This document shows positions 33,920-42,318 of a stretch of DNA of 64,000 nt, piece by piece. The notes under the pieces were generated by a model that made no database searches, was not told the origin of the DNA, and saw only the letters and a program-made list of their open reading frames with translations. This DNA comes from Armatimonadota bacterium. Its GTDB lineage: Bacteria; Armatimonadota; Fimbriimonadia; Fimbriimonadales; Fimbriimonadaceae. The stretch's first letter is position 1. Each line of letters starts with the position of its first letter. Location: NCBI GenBank assembly GCA_025360125.1, contig JANYCU010000055.1, forward strand, positions 1 through 64,000, in the 5' to 3' direction. Both the position numbers and the translations under genes were made by a program.

Positions 33920-35013
33920 AAAGTCGGTACGTCCTCATCGCGTTCAGTCTTTCGCTAATTTGTGGCTGCTCGAGGCCATCCCCTCCACCCGGCACAGGCA
34001 CTGATTTATCTGGCCTTCCTCGATTCAGGCTTGTCCAAGTAATTTCAGGGCAATTGATTCAAATTGGTCCGAACGACGAAGTTGTTACGTCCCAAGTGAC
34101 TGGCCCCTATCACAGCTACACAACTAGAATTCCCGCACTTGGACCATCTCGCGGCGAAAATTGGTTAGAAAGTCATCCGAACGAATCGAAACTCCAAGTT
34201 CATCAAGGCGACAAGACCAGCTTCATGGATAGAAATATGTTCTTGGACGATTTGGGGATCGTTCAACCTTTCTTAACGCAAGACAACATTGTTGAAACGG
34301 TAGGAGGTAGACGTATTGCCCTTCAACCAATCGCCATTCCATCAACAAAATATCGGTACTATTCAGGCAGTCACGGAATATATGTAAGTAGTCGGCTAAC
34401 GGGAAAGCTCGAGCAAATCTATGATCACGAAGTCAAGGACTCGGTTAGTGGACGAAGCGACGTCTTATTCGCAACAACAGCCACGAAGGATGGTCTCACG
34501 GAAATTATTCGATTCGGTACGGCAATCCGGCCAAAGTCCATATACAAGGGCGTTGACTGTAAGGTTCTAAACATCGGCCAAGATGGCTCAGTCATCGCCG
34601 TTGATGGCAACCAATTCGTTCGGATCAGCTCAGAAGGAATCATTCAAAAGATCCCTAATGCAAAATATGACGTCTGTAATCTTAAATTCAGGGATAAGAA
34701 TTGGCTGGTTGGATTTCGAGTTGTAACCTCTAGCGACAAAAAAACAATTAACTCACATCCGGCCATTTGGAATGACAGAGGTGAGACGATTGCCTTGATC
34801 AAGCTTTGCCCAGAACTAGAGGGGAGAATTACCAGACTCGAGAATATGCATCAAGCAAAAGTAATGTCAAATTCTAACGGGCTCATCGCAATCGAAATGT
34901 CTGGTTCAAACCCTAATCCAGAATATAAAGTGGGGGGACCAAACCCCGGTAACATGATGGACAGGATCTACTCCTGGCAGACGTATGTCCTCAAAGCCAT
35001 AGACCAACCCTAG
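33916..35013 (+). CDS. Lipoprotein, unknown, paired with the gene before
   Basis: 365 residues. Lipobox LSLICGCSR near residue 19, followed by a Pro-rich stretch and a mainly beta domain with repeated strand pairs (for example GRRIALQPIAIP and HGIYVSSRLTGKLEQIYD). No known motif. Its start overlaps the stop of the upstream gene, so the two are translated together. It could be a beta-propeller-like binding protein on the cell surface. The function is unknown. Confidence 0.55.
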   Translation: MKSRYVLIAFSLSLICGCSRPSPPPGTGTDLSGLPRFRLVQVISGQLIQIGPNDEVVTSQVTGPYHSYTTRIPALGPSRGENWLESHPNESKLQVHQGDKTSFMDRNMFLDDLGIVQPFLTQDNIVETVGGRRIALQPIAIPSTKYRYYSGSHGIYVSSRLTGKLEQIYDHEVKDSVSGRSDVLFATTATKDGLTEIIRFGTAIRPKSIYKGVDCKVLNIGQDGSVIAVDGNQFVRISSEGIIQKIPNAKYDVCNLKFRDKNWLVGFRVVTSSDKKTINSHPAIWNDRGETIALIKLCPELEGRITRLENMHQAKVMSNSNGLIAIEMSGSNPNPEYKVGGPNPGNMMDRIYSWQTYVLKAIDQP

Positions 35014-35026
35014 GTATCCTCACATC

Positions 35027-35356
35027 GTGCCGATCTACGAATTCCGGTGTCAGGATTGCAACAAGAAATTCTCATCCCTGATTGGAATGGTCGCCGACGC
35101 CAACGACTCTGCCTGCCCCAACTGCAAAAGCCTAAACACGACGAAACTCGTCAGCAAGTTCGCCCGATTCCGAACCGAGGACGACCGCATCGACGCCATG
35201 GCCGATCGACTAGAATCCATGAACGAACCCGAATTGGGCTCAGATTTGCGCAACGTAGTCAGAGAACTGGGCAAAGCATCTGACGATGATGTCAGTAGCG
35301 AACTAGAAGAAATGTTTGAGGCCGATATGGAAGGTACAGGAGACGATTCTGAATGA
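35027..35356 (+). CDS. FmdB-type zinc-ribbon protein with acidic tail
   Basis: 109 residues from a GTG start. The zinc ribbon is MPIYEFRCQDCNKKFSSLIG with CPNCKSLNT. The C-terminal half is acidic and helical, rich in Glu and Asp. It overlaps the thymidine kinase gene by four bases. The pairing of an FmdB protein with tdk may be chance or show shared regulation. Confidence 0.75.
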   Translation: MPIYEFRCQDCNKKFSSLIGMVADANDSACPNCKSLNTTKLVSKFARFRTEDDRIDAMADRLESMNEPELGSDLRNVVRELGKASDDDVSSELEEMFEADMEGTGDDSE

Positions 35357-35961
35357 GAGAACGTGGACGCCTCACAGTTATTTGCGGAAGCATGTTCGCT
35401 GGAAAGAGCGAAGAACTCATTCGCATCGCCCGTAGATCCATATTCGCCAAATTGCGCGTGCAAGTGTTTAAGCCCACCGTCGATGACCGATTCCATGAGT
35501 CCATGGTGGTTTCCCATCGAGGCATCCAACACGAAGCAGAAACTGCCAGGAACTCTAGTGAACTAAGCCAAAAGCTGAAACCAGACACCCAAGTTCTCCT
35601 CATCGACGAAGCGCAATTCTTTGACCCAAAGATCGTTGAATTCTGCGTCGAAACCGCAGACCGTGGCGTCGATGTGATCTGCGCGGGTCTCGACCAAGAT
35701 TTCCGACGTCAACCATTCGGCCCCATGCCCTTTCTTCTTGTCGCGGCAGACGAAGTGATCAAGCTCCGCGCAATTTGCGTGAAATGTGGCGCCCCCGCCT
35801 CGCACACCTACCGAATGGTCGATGGCAAGCCAGCCCACTGGGACGACCCAATCGTCCTCATAGGAGCAACCGAAAACTACGAAGCCAGATGTAGAAACTG
35901 CTTCAAAATTCGAAGGGGCCGCTCAAAACGAAGTACTACTCCGTCGCCCGGGTCATCTTAA
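35353..35961 (+). CDS. tdk: Thymidine kinase (type II)
   Basis: 202 residues. P-loop GSMFAGKSEELIRI near residues 11-24, then LLIDEAQFFD near 78-87 (the D-E-A-Q-F-F signature), the lasso loop and the zinc site CVKCGAPASHT with CRNCF near the C-terminus. It phosphorylates thymidine to dTMP for salvage. Length is normal and all key residues are there. The end overlaps the convergent secreted-protein gene by 26 bases. Confidence 0.93.
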   Translation: MRERGRLTVICGSMFAGKSEELIRIARRSIFAKLRVQVFKPTVDDRFHESMVVSHRGIQHEAETARNSSELSQKLKPDTQVLLIDEAQFFDPKIVEFCVETADRGVDVICAGLDQDFRRQPFGPMPFLLVAADEVIKLRAICVKCGAPASHTYRMVDGKPAHWDDPIVLIGATENYEARCRNCFKIRRGRSKRSTTPSPGSS

Positions 35962-36625
35962 TCTCGATTAGCTTCATCGCCGAAGCATCGGCCTTTACTT
36001 TCGGATTCTCAATCTTCGCTTCCATCTTTTCTGGCGAGAAATCGTCGGCTCGTATGTAAAACGTGCCAGTCACGTCGCCGACCGTATCCTTTTTTGACAA
36101 CTTCCCCTTCAAAGTGATCTTCAAGCAATCAACATCGCCAACCTTTTCCCGACTCTCAAGGGTTATTTCCATCACCCCAAAGTCCCCGTCGTGCTTCCAA
36201 GTGTCGCCTATTTTGACCGCTTCTTTTGGTTCAAAATCAAGCACATCGTTGAGGATGTCAGCAACCGGATCAACCTCTTCAGGAGGTGCCCCTTCCTTCT
36301 TGATTTCCTTTCCGTTTTTGTCGTATTTTGTTGCCTTCGGCTCATCCTTGTCCATGGCCTGCTCTTCACCATTTACTTTTAAGGTTCCCGAAAGCAAGGA
36401 TTCTTCAATCTCATAAGCGCCGTCTTCTTCGACGCTAAGCACCTTTTCCTTGATCTTCATGTCCATCAAGATTTCGGATTCTTCAGCCGACAGGTTAAGT
36501 GTCCGTTGAGACACCAGGACCTCGTCCTTCTTCACTTTGTGCTTCAGCGTAAAAGTATCGTCGGATCGGAATCCCAGCAAGCTAGTCACGGCAAGGACCA
36601 ATGCCAACGAGTGGACAAGTTTCAT
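35936..36625 (-). CDS. Secreted protein, member of a local family
   Basis: About 229 residues from the ATG at 36625, which starts a signal peptide (MKLVHSLALVLAVTSLLGF). The mature part is rich in Lys, Glu and Asp and has strand-turn features: TFLKH-type strands, SVEEDGAYEIEESLLSGTLK, KIGDTWKHDG. It resembles the protein at 37483-38181 in size, order of motifs and the phrase V-K-x-G-x-x-W. Family unknown. Its C-terminus overlaps tdk by 26 bases, tail to tail. Confidence 0.6.
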   Translation of the reverse strand: MKLVHSLALVLAVTSLLGFRSDDTFTLKHKVKKDEVLVSQRTLNLSAEESEILMDMKIKEKVLSVEEDGAYEIEESLLSGTLKVNGEEQAMDKDEPKATKYDKNGKEIKKEGAPPEEVDPVADILNDVLDFEPKEAVKIGDTWKHDGDFGVMEITLESREKVGDVDCLKITLKGKLSKKDTVGDVTGTFYIRADDFSPEKMEAKIENPKVKADASAMKLIEIKMTRATE

Positions 36626-36675
36626 ACATCTATAATGCGCCAAATCCGTCCAAAAGCTTAGGGAAAAAGTTGAAA

Positions 36676-37344
36676 CTATGTCTTATTCGGAACCAACTCT
36701 AAACGCTCCAAAAACGATATCTCTTCGACCCCCTCGGTGACAACATGGTCCGCCGTAGTCTGCTGATACATCAGTTGACCATCCGACGTCCGATACCAAG
36801 AATCTTCCTTAAACTCCCCCGAAATCCCCTTAGTAAACGTCCCCTTGCGTACCACTTCAATACACTCTGCCTTCATAAACTGCTTAGGTTTACCCACCGC
36901 CACTGAGTACTCGGTGTGTGCGCTCTTACCTTTCCAAGTATCTTCCGGCACAATGACATCTTCTCGCAGCTTCGAATGAATTTCTGCAGCGAAAAACAGA
37001 TCTGGATCATCCTTGAGCGTCAATCGAATCTCTTCATATTCAAACCGCTGCCCGTGCGAATTTTGAATGTAATTATAAGCCTCTCCCTTCGTTGACTCGG
37101 CTTCGCCATCGTCAATCTTGACCGTGCCTTCAACGCACTTCGCTTCAATGTGCTCAACGTCGTGAGAGTCAATTTCGATGCACCGATGCTCAATCAAACC
37201 CTCTTCCAACCTACGAACCTTGCCGATCTTGGTACTGGTCATCGTCTTGAGTGTATAAAACTCGTTTTCCTTCAGCGGACGACATATAGAAATGGTTTGC
37301 CACGACCCTACTAACCCCAAACTCAACATCCAAACCTTAACCAT
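36676..37344 (-). CDS. Secreted protein, possible member of the same local family
   Basis: 222 residues with a short hydrophobic start (VWMLSLGLVGSWQTI). The mature part is strand-rich with charged turns, and VPEDTWKGKSAH resembles the G-x-x-W motif of the two neighbouring genes. It is weaker as a member, so relatedness is inferred from the shared order of features and clustering on one strand. No catalytic motif is seen. Confidence 0.5.
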   Translation of the reverse strand: MVKVWMLSLGLVGSWQTISICRPLKENEFYTLKTMTSTKIGKVRRLEEGLIEHRCIEIDSHDVEHIEAKCVEGTVKIDDGEAESTKGEAYNYIQNSHGQRFEYEEIRLTLKDDPDLFFAAEIHSKLREDVIVPEDTWKGKSAHTEYSVAVGKPKQFMKAECIEVVRKGTFTKGISGEFKEDSWYRTSDGQLMYQQTTADHVVTEGVEEISFLERLELVPNKT

Positions 37345-37430
37345 CGATCACCAATTCTAACCCAAATCCAGGGGCCATGACTAACGTAAACGACACTTCC
37401 GCATTTCCGCACTCCGTAGCCCACCTAAGA

Positions 37431-37461
37431 TAAAAAAAGGAGGTGGCACAGCCACCTCCTT
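37431..37461 (-). terminator. Rho-independent terminator after the 37483 gene
   Basis: On the minus strand AAGGAGGTGGC (37451-37461) pairs perfectly with GCCACCTCCTT (37437-37447) around a 3-base loop, followed by seven T residues. It ends the transcript of the gene at 37483-38181. Confidence 0.85.
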
Positions 37462-37482
37462 CGCGTTTCCAAGAAAGAATCC

Positions 37483-38181
37483 TTACTTGATTCGCTCCAT
37501 CGTAAACGAACCCGAAACAGGGAACGGCGAACCAGGCATTGTAACATTTCCCCATTTCTGAGTGGATTTCACCAATTCGCAGTTCGACTTGTCAACCCAG
37601 ATCGTTCCTTCGATGCTCGAAGGATCGGTACCTTCGGTTTCAATGTTTTTGAACTCAATCTTGAAAGTTTCCGAGCCGCCAATCGTTTCTTCTCCTACGA
37701 TCTTGCCTTTCGTCTTAAATGCCGGAGCCTTTGTATCCTTGTTGGCAGCATGGTCGACATCCCAAGATGATCCAACCTTTACTTCTTCACTCGGAGCAAT
37801 AAAACTCATCAAATTGTGAGCTCGGTAGGCGATCTCAGTGACTTCGTCTGCCTTGATCTCCTTGATCTCGCCATTTGGCTTCATAATCGTGGTCATCGAA
37901 GACGAGTTATCAATCTCTTGCTCGGTCCCGTTCAGCGTGAATTTACCACTCACAAGCTTTTCAACCGATGTGATTGTTCCGTCTGCGGCAACATCCGAAA
38001 CAGTCGACTGGTTGACCATTTCAATGCTGATCTCAAGACCTTGAGCTTCAATCTTTCCCTTGATCCGAGTTTTTTGTACGTCGTTCTTCTTTGCCGTGTA
38101 TTTCAGCACGACGCCGTCAAGAGCGTACGCCGACGCAGCAATGAGCAAAATCGCTATTCCACTAATTTTAAGAGCTTTCAT
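37483..38181 (-). CDS. Secreted protein of the local family
   Basis: About 232 residues from the ATG at 38181, the start of a signal peptide (ISGIAILLIAASAYA). Readings to 38214 only add residues before it. The mature part has the order of motifs seen at 35936: VLKYTAKKNDVQKT (F-x-L-K-H-K-V-K-K-D there), AADGTITSVEKLVSGKFTLNG and VKVGSSWDVD. This is good evidence for paralogy. It is followed by its own terminator at 37431. Function unknown. Confidence 0.65.
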   Translation of the reverse strand: MKALKISGIAILLIAASAYALDGVVLKYTAKKNDVQKTRIKGKIEAQGLEISIEMVNQSTVSDVAADGTITSVEKLVSGKFTLNGTEQEIDNSSSMTTIMKPNGEIKEIKADEVTEIAYRAHNLMSFIAPSEEVKVGSSWDVDHAANKDTKAPAFKTKGKIVGEETIGGSETFKIEFKNIETEGTDPSSIEGTIWVDKSNCELVKSTQKWGNVTMPGSPFPVSGSFTMERIK

Positions 38182-38283
38182 AATTCTTATTTTCTCTACG
38201 TCATCAGACGTCACTATTCGTCAACTACTACGGGCAAAATCAATCCGGGTTGCGCCCATACTTCTAAATAGGTCTTCTAGATT

Positions 38284-38508
38284 ATGGAATCAAGTGGCAA
38301 ATTATTGATGATTTTCGGCATCATTCTCTTTGCCTTGGGACTTTTGTTAACATTCTCACAACGACTTCCCATTCGGCTCGGACGCCTACCTGGTGACATT
38401 GTTTACGAGAAAAATGGCGTCTCGTTCTTCTTTCCAATCACCACAATGATCCTCATATCTGCACTCCTTTCACTCGCAGCCTGGCTCGTTTCGAGGGTTA
38501 ACCGATGA
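38284..38508 (+). CDS. DUF2905 family membrane protein
   Basis: 74 residues with two membrane helices at about 5-23 and 49-69. Between them lies RLPIRLGRLPGDIVYEKNG, which fits the DUF2905 signature (L-G-x-L-P-G-D-I). The function is unknown. It overlaps the next gene by four bases (ATGA). Confidence 0.85.
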   Translation: MESSGKLLMIFGIILFALGLLLTFSQRLPIRLGRLPGDIVYEKNGVSFFFPITTMILISALLSLAAWLVSRVNR

Positions 38509-39209
38509 AGCCAAAATTAGTTACGTTCGATTGCGCCAACACTCTCATTTGGACCGATTGGCAACCCCATACATTCGCTATTCGGTGCGCTAAAATAGCA
38601 GGACTCGAACTGCCCGACGATGCTGCCGCCACATATTTGAAGCTGTTCATGCCGAAAGTCCCTGACTTTTGGCGAGTTAACCAAACCCGGTCACTCGAAA
38701 ACTGGCGCGCTTTTTGGGTTCAACAGGTAACCGATTGGCTCTCCGCCCTTCAATTACCGACCGACAAAGCACTTGAACTCCACCTCGTGGGCGAACGCGA
38801 AATCTTCGAAACCCCATCTCACACTTTTCGCCTCTTCGATGACGCAAAACCAATCCTCGAACGACTCCGATCCCAAGGCATCAAACTCGCTATTCTTTCC
38901 AACTGGGATACGTCTCTTCACGGCTGCGTAGCTGCCCACGGCCTGACCCCATACTTCGACGCTGTATTCGCGTCCCTCGAAGAAGGATACGAGAAGCCCG
39001 ATCCCTGCTTTTTCAATCATGCACTCCACCACTTCAACTGCACAATCGAAGAGTGCTTTCACGTGGGCGATGACCTAATCGATGACCTCCAAGGGGCTCA
39101 AGATATGGGAATCCAGGCCGCCCTCTTGAACCGTTCCGCAGCACACATCAGCAGGCCAATCATCACGAGCCTATCCCAACTTGAGGAGGCCTTCAAATGG
39201 TACGACTAA
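38505..39209 (+). CDS. HAD-superfamily hydrolase
   Basis: 234 residues. Motif I is FDCANTL with the first Asp of the usual D-x-D replaced so that it reads D-C-A, motif II is ILSNWDTS near residue 130, and motif III/IV is YEKPDPCFF with HVGDDLIDDL. The second catalytic Asp of motif I (normally D-x-D) is an Ala, which could weaken phosphatase activity or change it. Domain layout resembles phosphoglycolate-type enzymes. It overlaps queA by 13 bases and follows the DUF2905 gene. Confidence 0.75.
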   Translation: MKPKLVTFDCANTLIWTDWQPHTFAIRCAKIAGLELPDDAAATYLKLFMPKVPDFWRVNQTRSLENWRAFWVQQVTDWLSALQLPTDKALELHLVGEREIFETPSHTFRLFDDAKPILERLRSQGIKLAILSNWDTSLHGCVAAHGLTPYFDAVFASLEEGYEKPDPCFFNHALHHFNCTIEECFHVGDDLIDDLQGAQDMGIQAALLNRSAAHISRPIITSLSQLEEAFKWYD

Positions 39210-40231
39210 GCGATTTCGACTACGAACTGCCCGAAGAGCTGATCGCCCAAACCCCGCTGCCCGATCGCGCCGCTTCGCGACTCCTCCACCTCGATCCCGA
39301 ATCAGGCGCAGTTACCCATCGACAATTCCGCGAAGTCGTCGACATTCTGGGCAAAGGCGATGTTCTCGTCCTTAACAACACCCGCGTCAACGCATGGAGA
39401 TTCAAGGGCCAGAAACCAACTGGTGGTGAAATCGAAATCCTCGCCCTCAAAGAAATCTCATTCGGAATCTTCGAAGCCCTCATCAAACCCGCCAAGCGCC
39501 TGAAACCCGGAGCCACCTTTCATCTCGGTCAGGACGTAACCGGAACCGTCCTCGAAGGGGGCGAAGAACCTACCCGAATTGTCCAGCTTTCTTGCGAAGA
39601 AGGCGATCTCCACGCCAAACTCGCCAAAATCGGCGAGATGCCATTGCCATCCTACATCACCGAAAAACTCGACGACTGGGAGAGATATCAGACTGTCTTT
39701 TCCAATTCTAACGGGAGCGCCGCATCGCCAACCGCCGGACTCCACTTCACTCCCGAAATTCTGGAAAACTTAAAGCAAAAAGGAGTAAAGATCGCCTTCG
39801 TGACCCTCCATGTCGGAATCGATACCTTTCGACCAATCCAAGTCGACGACGTCACCAATCACCAGATGCATGGCGAGGTCTGCGAGATCAGCGAAGAAAC
39901 CGCCAACCTCATCAACCATGCAACCGGAAAAGTTGTGGCCGTCGGCACGACTGTCGTACGCACCCTCGAATCATTCGCAATCGCTCCCGGCAAAGTCGGC
40001 CACGGACGCCAAGAATCCAAGCTCTTCATTTCGCCCGGATACACGTTCAAAGTCGTTGACGGAATGTTCACGAACTTCCATTTCCCTCGCACAACCATGC
40101 TTCTGATGATTTCAGCAATGAGTTCCCGCGAGACAATTCTTAGGGCTTATGGCCTAGCAATCAAGGAAAAATATCGCTTTCTAAGTTTCGGCGACTCAAT
40201 GCTACTGTTCAAAACCACAAGATGTTGCTAG
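39197..40231 (+). CDS. queA: S-adenosylmethionine:tRNA ribosyltransferase-isomerase
   Basis: 344 residues with the family signatures: YELPEELIAQTPLPDRAASRL near residues 9-29, DVLVLNNTRVNAWRFKG near 55-71, ASPTAGLHFTPE near 175-186, HVGIDTFRPI near 208-217 and FTNFHFPRTTMLLMISA near 294-310. It adds the epoxycyclopentanediol group to preQ1-tRNA, the second-to-last step of queuosine synthesis. No tgt or queC-F genes lie here. Confidence 0.95.
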   Translation: MVRLSDFDYELPEELIAQTPLPDRAASRLLHLDPESGAVTHRQFREVVDILGKGDVLVLNNTRVNAWRFKGQKPTGGEIEILALKEISFGIFEALIKPAKRLKPGATFHLGQDVTGTVLEGGEEPTRIVQLSCEEGDLHAKLAKIGEMPLPSYITEKLDDWERYQTVFSNSNGSAASPTAGLHFTPEILENLKQKGVKIAFVTLHVGIDTFRPIQVDDVTNHQMHGEVCEISEETANLINHATGKVVAVGTTVVRTLESFAIAPGKVGHGRQESKLFISPGYTFKVVDGMFTNFHFPRTTMLLMISAMSSRETILRAYGLAIKEKYRFLSFGDSMLLFKTTRCC

Positions 40232-40250
40232 TATCCTTGTACTTATCAAA

Positions 40251-40769
40251 ATGAAAAAGAATTTTGACCCAATGCAGTACATCGAGAGCGCGTTTCTCGA
40301 TCGAACCCAAGAGACGGAGAAAGACCTTCCAAGCATCAAGAAATACGTCTCCGGTCAGGTCAAACTTCCAAGAGGCAAATTCCGCAAAACCGAAATGAGC
40401 GCTCCCCGGCCACGGCGAAAATCAAACCACGTCGTCGCGAACGCCGTCGACCCCGAGCTCCAAAAAGTCTGGGCCAACTTGCCCCGAAGCGTTATGTTCC
40501 TTGCGTCTCTCTACGATGACGGCGTCACGTCACACTACTACACGGGCGACTTCAAAGAAACTCGCCAAGAATTGATCAAGCGGCTCCTCGATCCGCAACT
40601 GAACCTCGAAGAGGTCAGCCGCCTCCTTGGTGTCTGCCCCACTACCGTCCGCCGATACACCAACCGAGGTTGGCTCCACCACCACCGAACAAAAGGCGGC
40701 CAACGACGATTCCTCCTCAGCGATGTCGTCATGTTCGTCGAGAAACATGGCCGCTTCCCCGAAGCCTAA
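40251..40769 (+). CDS. MerR/excisionase-type DNA-binding protein
   Basis: 172 residues. A charged, disordered N-terminus of about 60 residues (many Lys, Arg and Pro) precedes a helical part, and the C-terminal domain is a winged helix of the MerR/Xis type: LNLEEVSRLLGVCPTTVRRYTNRGWLHHHRTKGGQRRFLLSDVVMFVEKHG. This is close to BldC-like regulators, which bind tandem DNA sites. It follows queA by 20 bases. Confidence 0.75.
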   Translation: MKKNFDPMQYIESAFLDRTQETEKDLPSIKKYVSGQVKLPRGKFRKTEMSAPRPRRKSNHVVANAVDPELQKVWANLPRSVMFLASLYDDGVTSHYYTGDFKETRQELIKRLLDPQLNLEEVSRLLGVCPTTVRRYTNRGWLHHHRTKGGQRRFLLSDVVMFVEKHGRFPEA

Positions 40770-41130
40770 CGAACTTGTGTGGCACTGGCAAAGACGACTG
40801 CGAAGCTGCGATTTGCCAGTGTAAGAGTAGTCGAGGCATTTCAAATCTCTGGCTAGTAACTTGTCGCTGAAAGCAAGAAGCTGATTGGAAGTAAACTCCT
40901 CCGCTGGAGCATGAAGCCACTTCGCATCGTGAGTTTCTGGAACAGAGTTTGACTCTAAATCTCACCAAATCCACTCGCGAAGCGAGATACCTCTTTGGAC
41001 AGAGAGGTCGCTGACGCCCAATCCATTGAATCTTTCGAAAAGCAATCTTGGGCGAAGCGGGTGAGTCGATTGAGCGAAGCGAATAGAAGCCTCCAACTCC
41101 ACGCCAAAGCAGTACAATGAACCGAGGAGC
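40770..41130. other. Intergenic region with a stray copy of a gene start
   Basis: 361 bases without a complete gene. It holds a 10-bp inverted repeat (CACTGGCAAA at 40783-40792 with TTTGCCAGTG at 40812-40821), a short copy of the start of the next gene (40906-40956), and a stretch with recurring GCGAAGCG. I see no clear promoter. Confidence 0.5.
40906..40956 (+). pseudogene. Truncated copy of the glycosyltransferase start
   Basis: About 51 bases match 41128-41178 with roughly 10 differences; the first 24 bases, which include the ATG and six codons, are identical. The copy reads MKPLRIVSFWNRV and then a stop. The copies are 222 bases apart. It suggests a partial duplication or insertion scar at the 5' end of the glycosyltransferase gene. 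Confidence 0.75.
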
Positions 41131-42318
41131 ATGAAGCCACTTCGCATCGCGATTTTCTCGGACAGCGTTTGGCCCGTCATCAACGGAGTCAGCATCAGCA
41201 TCCAGCTCCTCGTCGAAGAGCTCCGAAACCAAGGCCACTCCGTTCACATATTTGCCCCCCGTTGCGCCGGATACCAAGAAACCGACCCCAACACCATCCG
41301 CTTCCGAGCCCTCGAGACCCCCTGGAGCAAAGGCCACCCCATCGCCTACCCACCTTATTGGAGAAAGCTCCGCCGATTCCGCCAGCAAGAATTTGACGTC
41401 ATCCACACCCACACACCCTACATGCTGGGCTTCGTGGGCCTTCGCTGGGCCGAGAGCCACCAAATCCCTATCGTGGCTACTTACCACACCCTCTACGACC
41501 GCTATGCCCACTATATGTCGGCTTTCCCTCGACGCTACATCCGCTTCCGCATCGCCAAGCACACCAACTTCTATTACAATAGCGTCAACCAGGTCATCAC
41601 CCCCAGCGAAATCGCCAAACGATGGCTCCTCCGCCACGGCGTCGAAACGCCAATCACGGTCATCCCAACCGGACTCGCCAAGCGAAAACTCGTCTCCCGT
41701 GCTGAATCACGCCACGAGCTCGGAATCCCCCTCGATCAACGGATCCTCCTATACGTCGGGCGTCTGGCCCACGAAAAGAACCTCGAAACCCTACTTAAAA
41801 TGGCCAAGCTCGTCACCGAGCAAGAGAGTAATTCCCGCCTTTGGCTCGTCGGTGACGGCCCCTATCGCGAAGAATGTCTCCAAATCGCCGCCAAACTCCG
41901 AATCGGCGACAAAGTCAAATTTGTCGGTTCCGTACCGCGGGGAGAAGTCGACAAATATTACGCGGCCTCCGATCTTTTCACCTTCGCCAGCGTCACCGAA
42001 ACGCAGGGCTTAGTCCTCAATGAAGCCATGCAATACGGAATTCCTGCTGTAGCGGTCGACGGCGGCGGAGCAACCGAAGCGATCATTCAAGGCGAAAACG
42101 GCTTCGCCGTCAAAAATCATGAATCGTTATTGGCCAGCCAAGTGTTAACAATCTTAAGGAATGAAACTCTTTACGATCACCTCTGCCTCGGAGCAACCCA
42201 AAGTGCCGCAAACAACACCTCCGAAATCATGAGCGCAAAGGTGCTCGAAGTCTATCAAGCTGCCATCAATCAACCGAAGGTTCCTTATGAGCGAAAACAG
42301 CCAAGCCTTATCATTTAA
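41131..42318 (+). CDS. GT4 glycosyltransferase
   Basis: 395 residues in two Rossmann-like halves (GT-B fold). The first has RIAIFSDSVWPVINGVSISI near residues 5-24 (G-G-V-x-x-x loop type) and HTHTPYMLGF near 92-101. The second has ILLYVGRLAHEKNLETLL near 208-225, then LVGDGPYREECL, and the E-x7-E motif region FASVTETQGLVLNEAMQYG near 285-303. This layout is close to enzymes adding glucose or mannose to diacylglycerol or to phosphatidylinositol. Acceptor unknown. The end overlaps the following membrane-protein gene by 32 bases. Confidence 0.88.
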   Translation: MKPLRIAIFSDSVWPVINGVSISIQLLVEELRNQGHSVHIFAPRCAGYQETDPNTIRFRALETPWSKGHPIAYPPYWRKLRRFRQQEFDVIHTHTPYMLGFVGLRWAESHQIPIVATYHTLYDRYAHYMSAFPRRYIRFRIAKHTNFYYNSVNQVITPSEIAKRWLLRHGVETPITVIPTGLAKRKLVSRAESRHELGIPLDQRILLYVGRLAHEKNLETLLKMAKLVTEQESNSRLWLVGDGPYREECLQIAAKLRIGDKVKFVGSVPRGEVDKYYAASDLFTFASVTETQGLVLNEAMQYGIPAVAVDGGGATEAIIQGENGFAVKNHESLLASQVLTILRNETLYDHLCLGATQSAANNTSEIMSAKVLEVYQAAINQPKVPYERKQPSLII

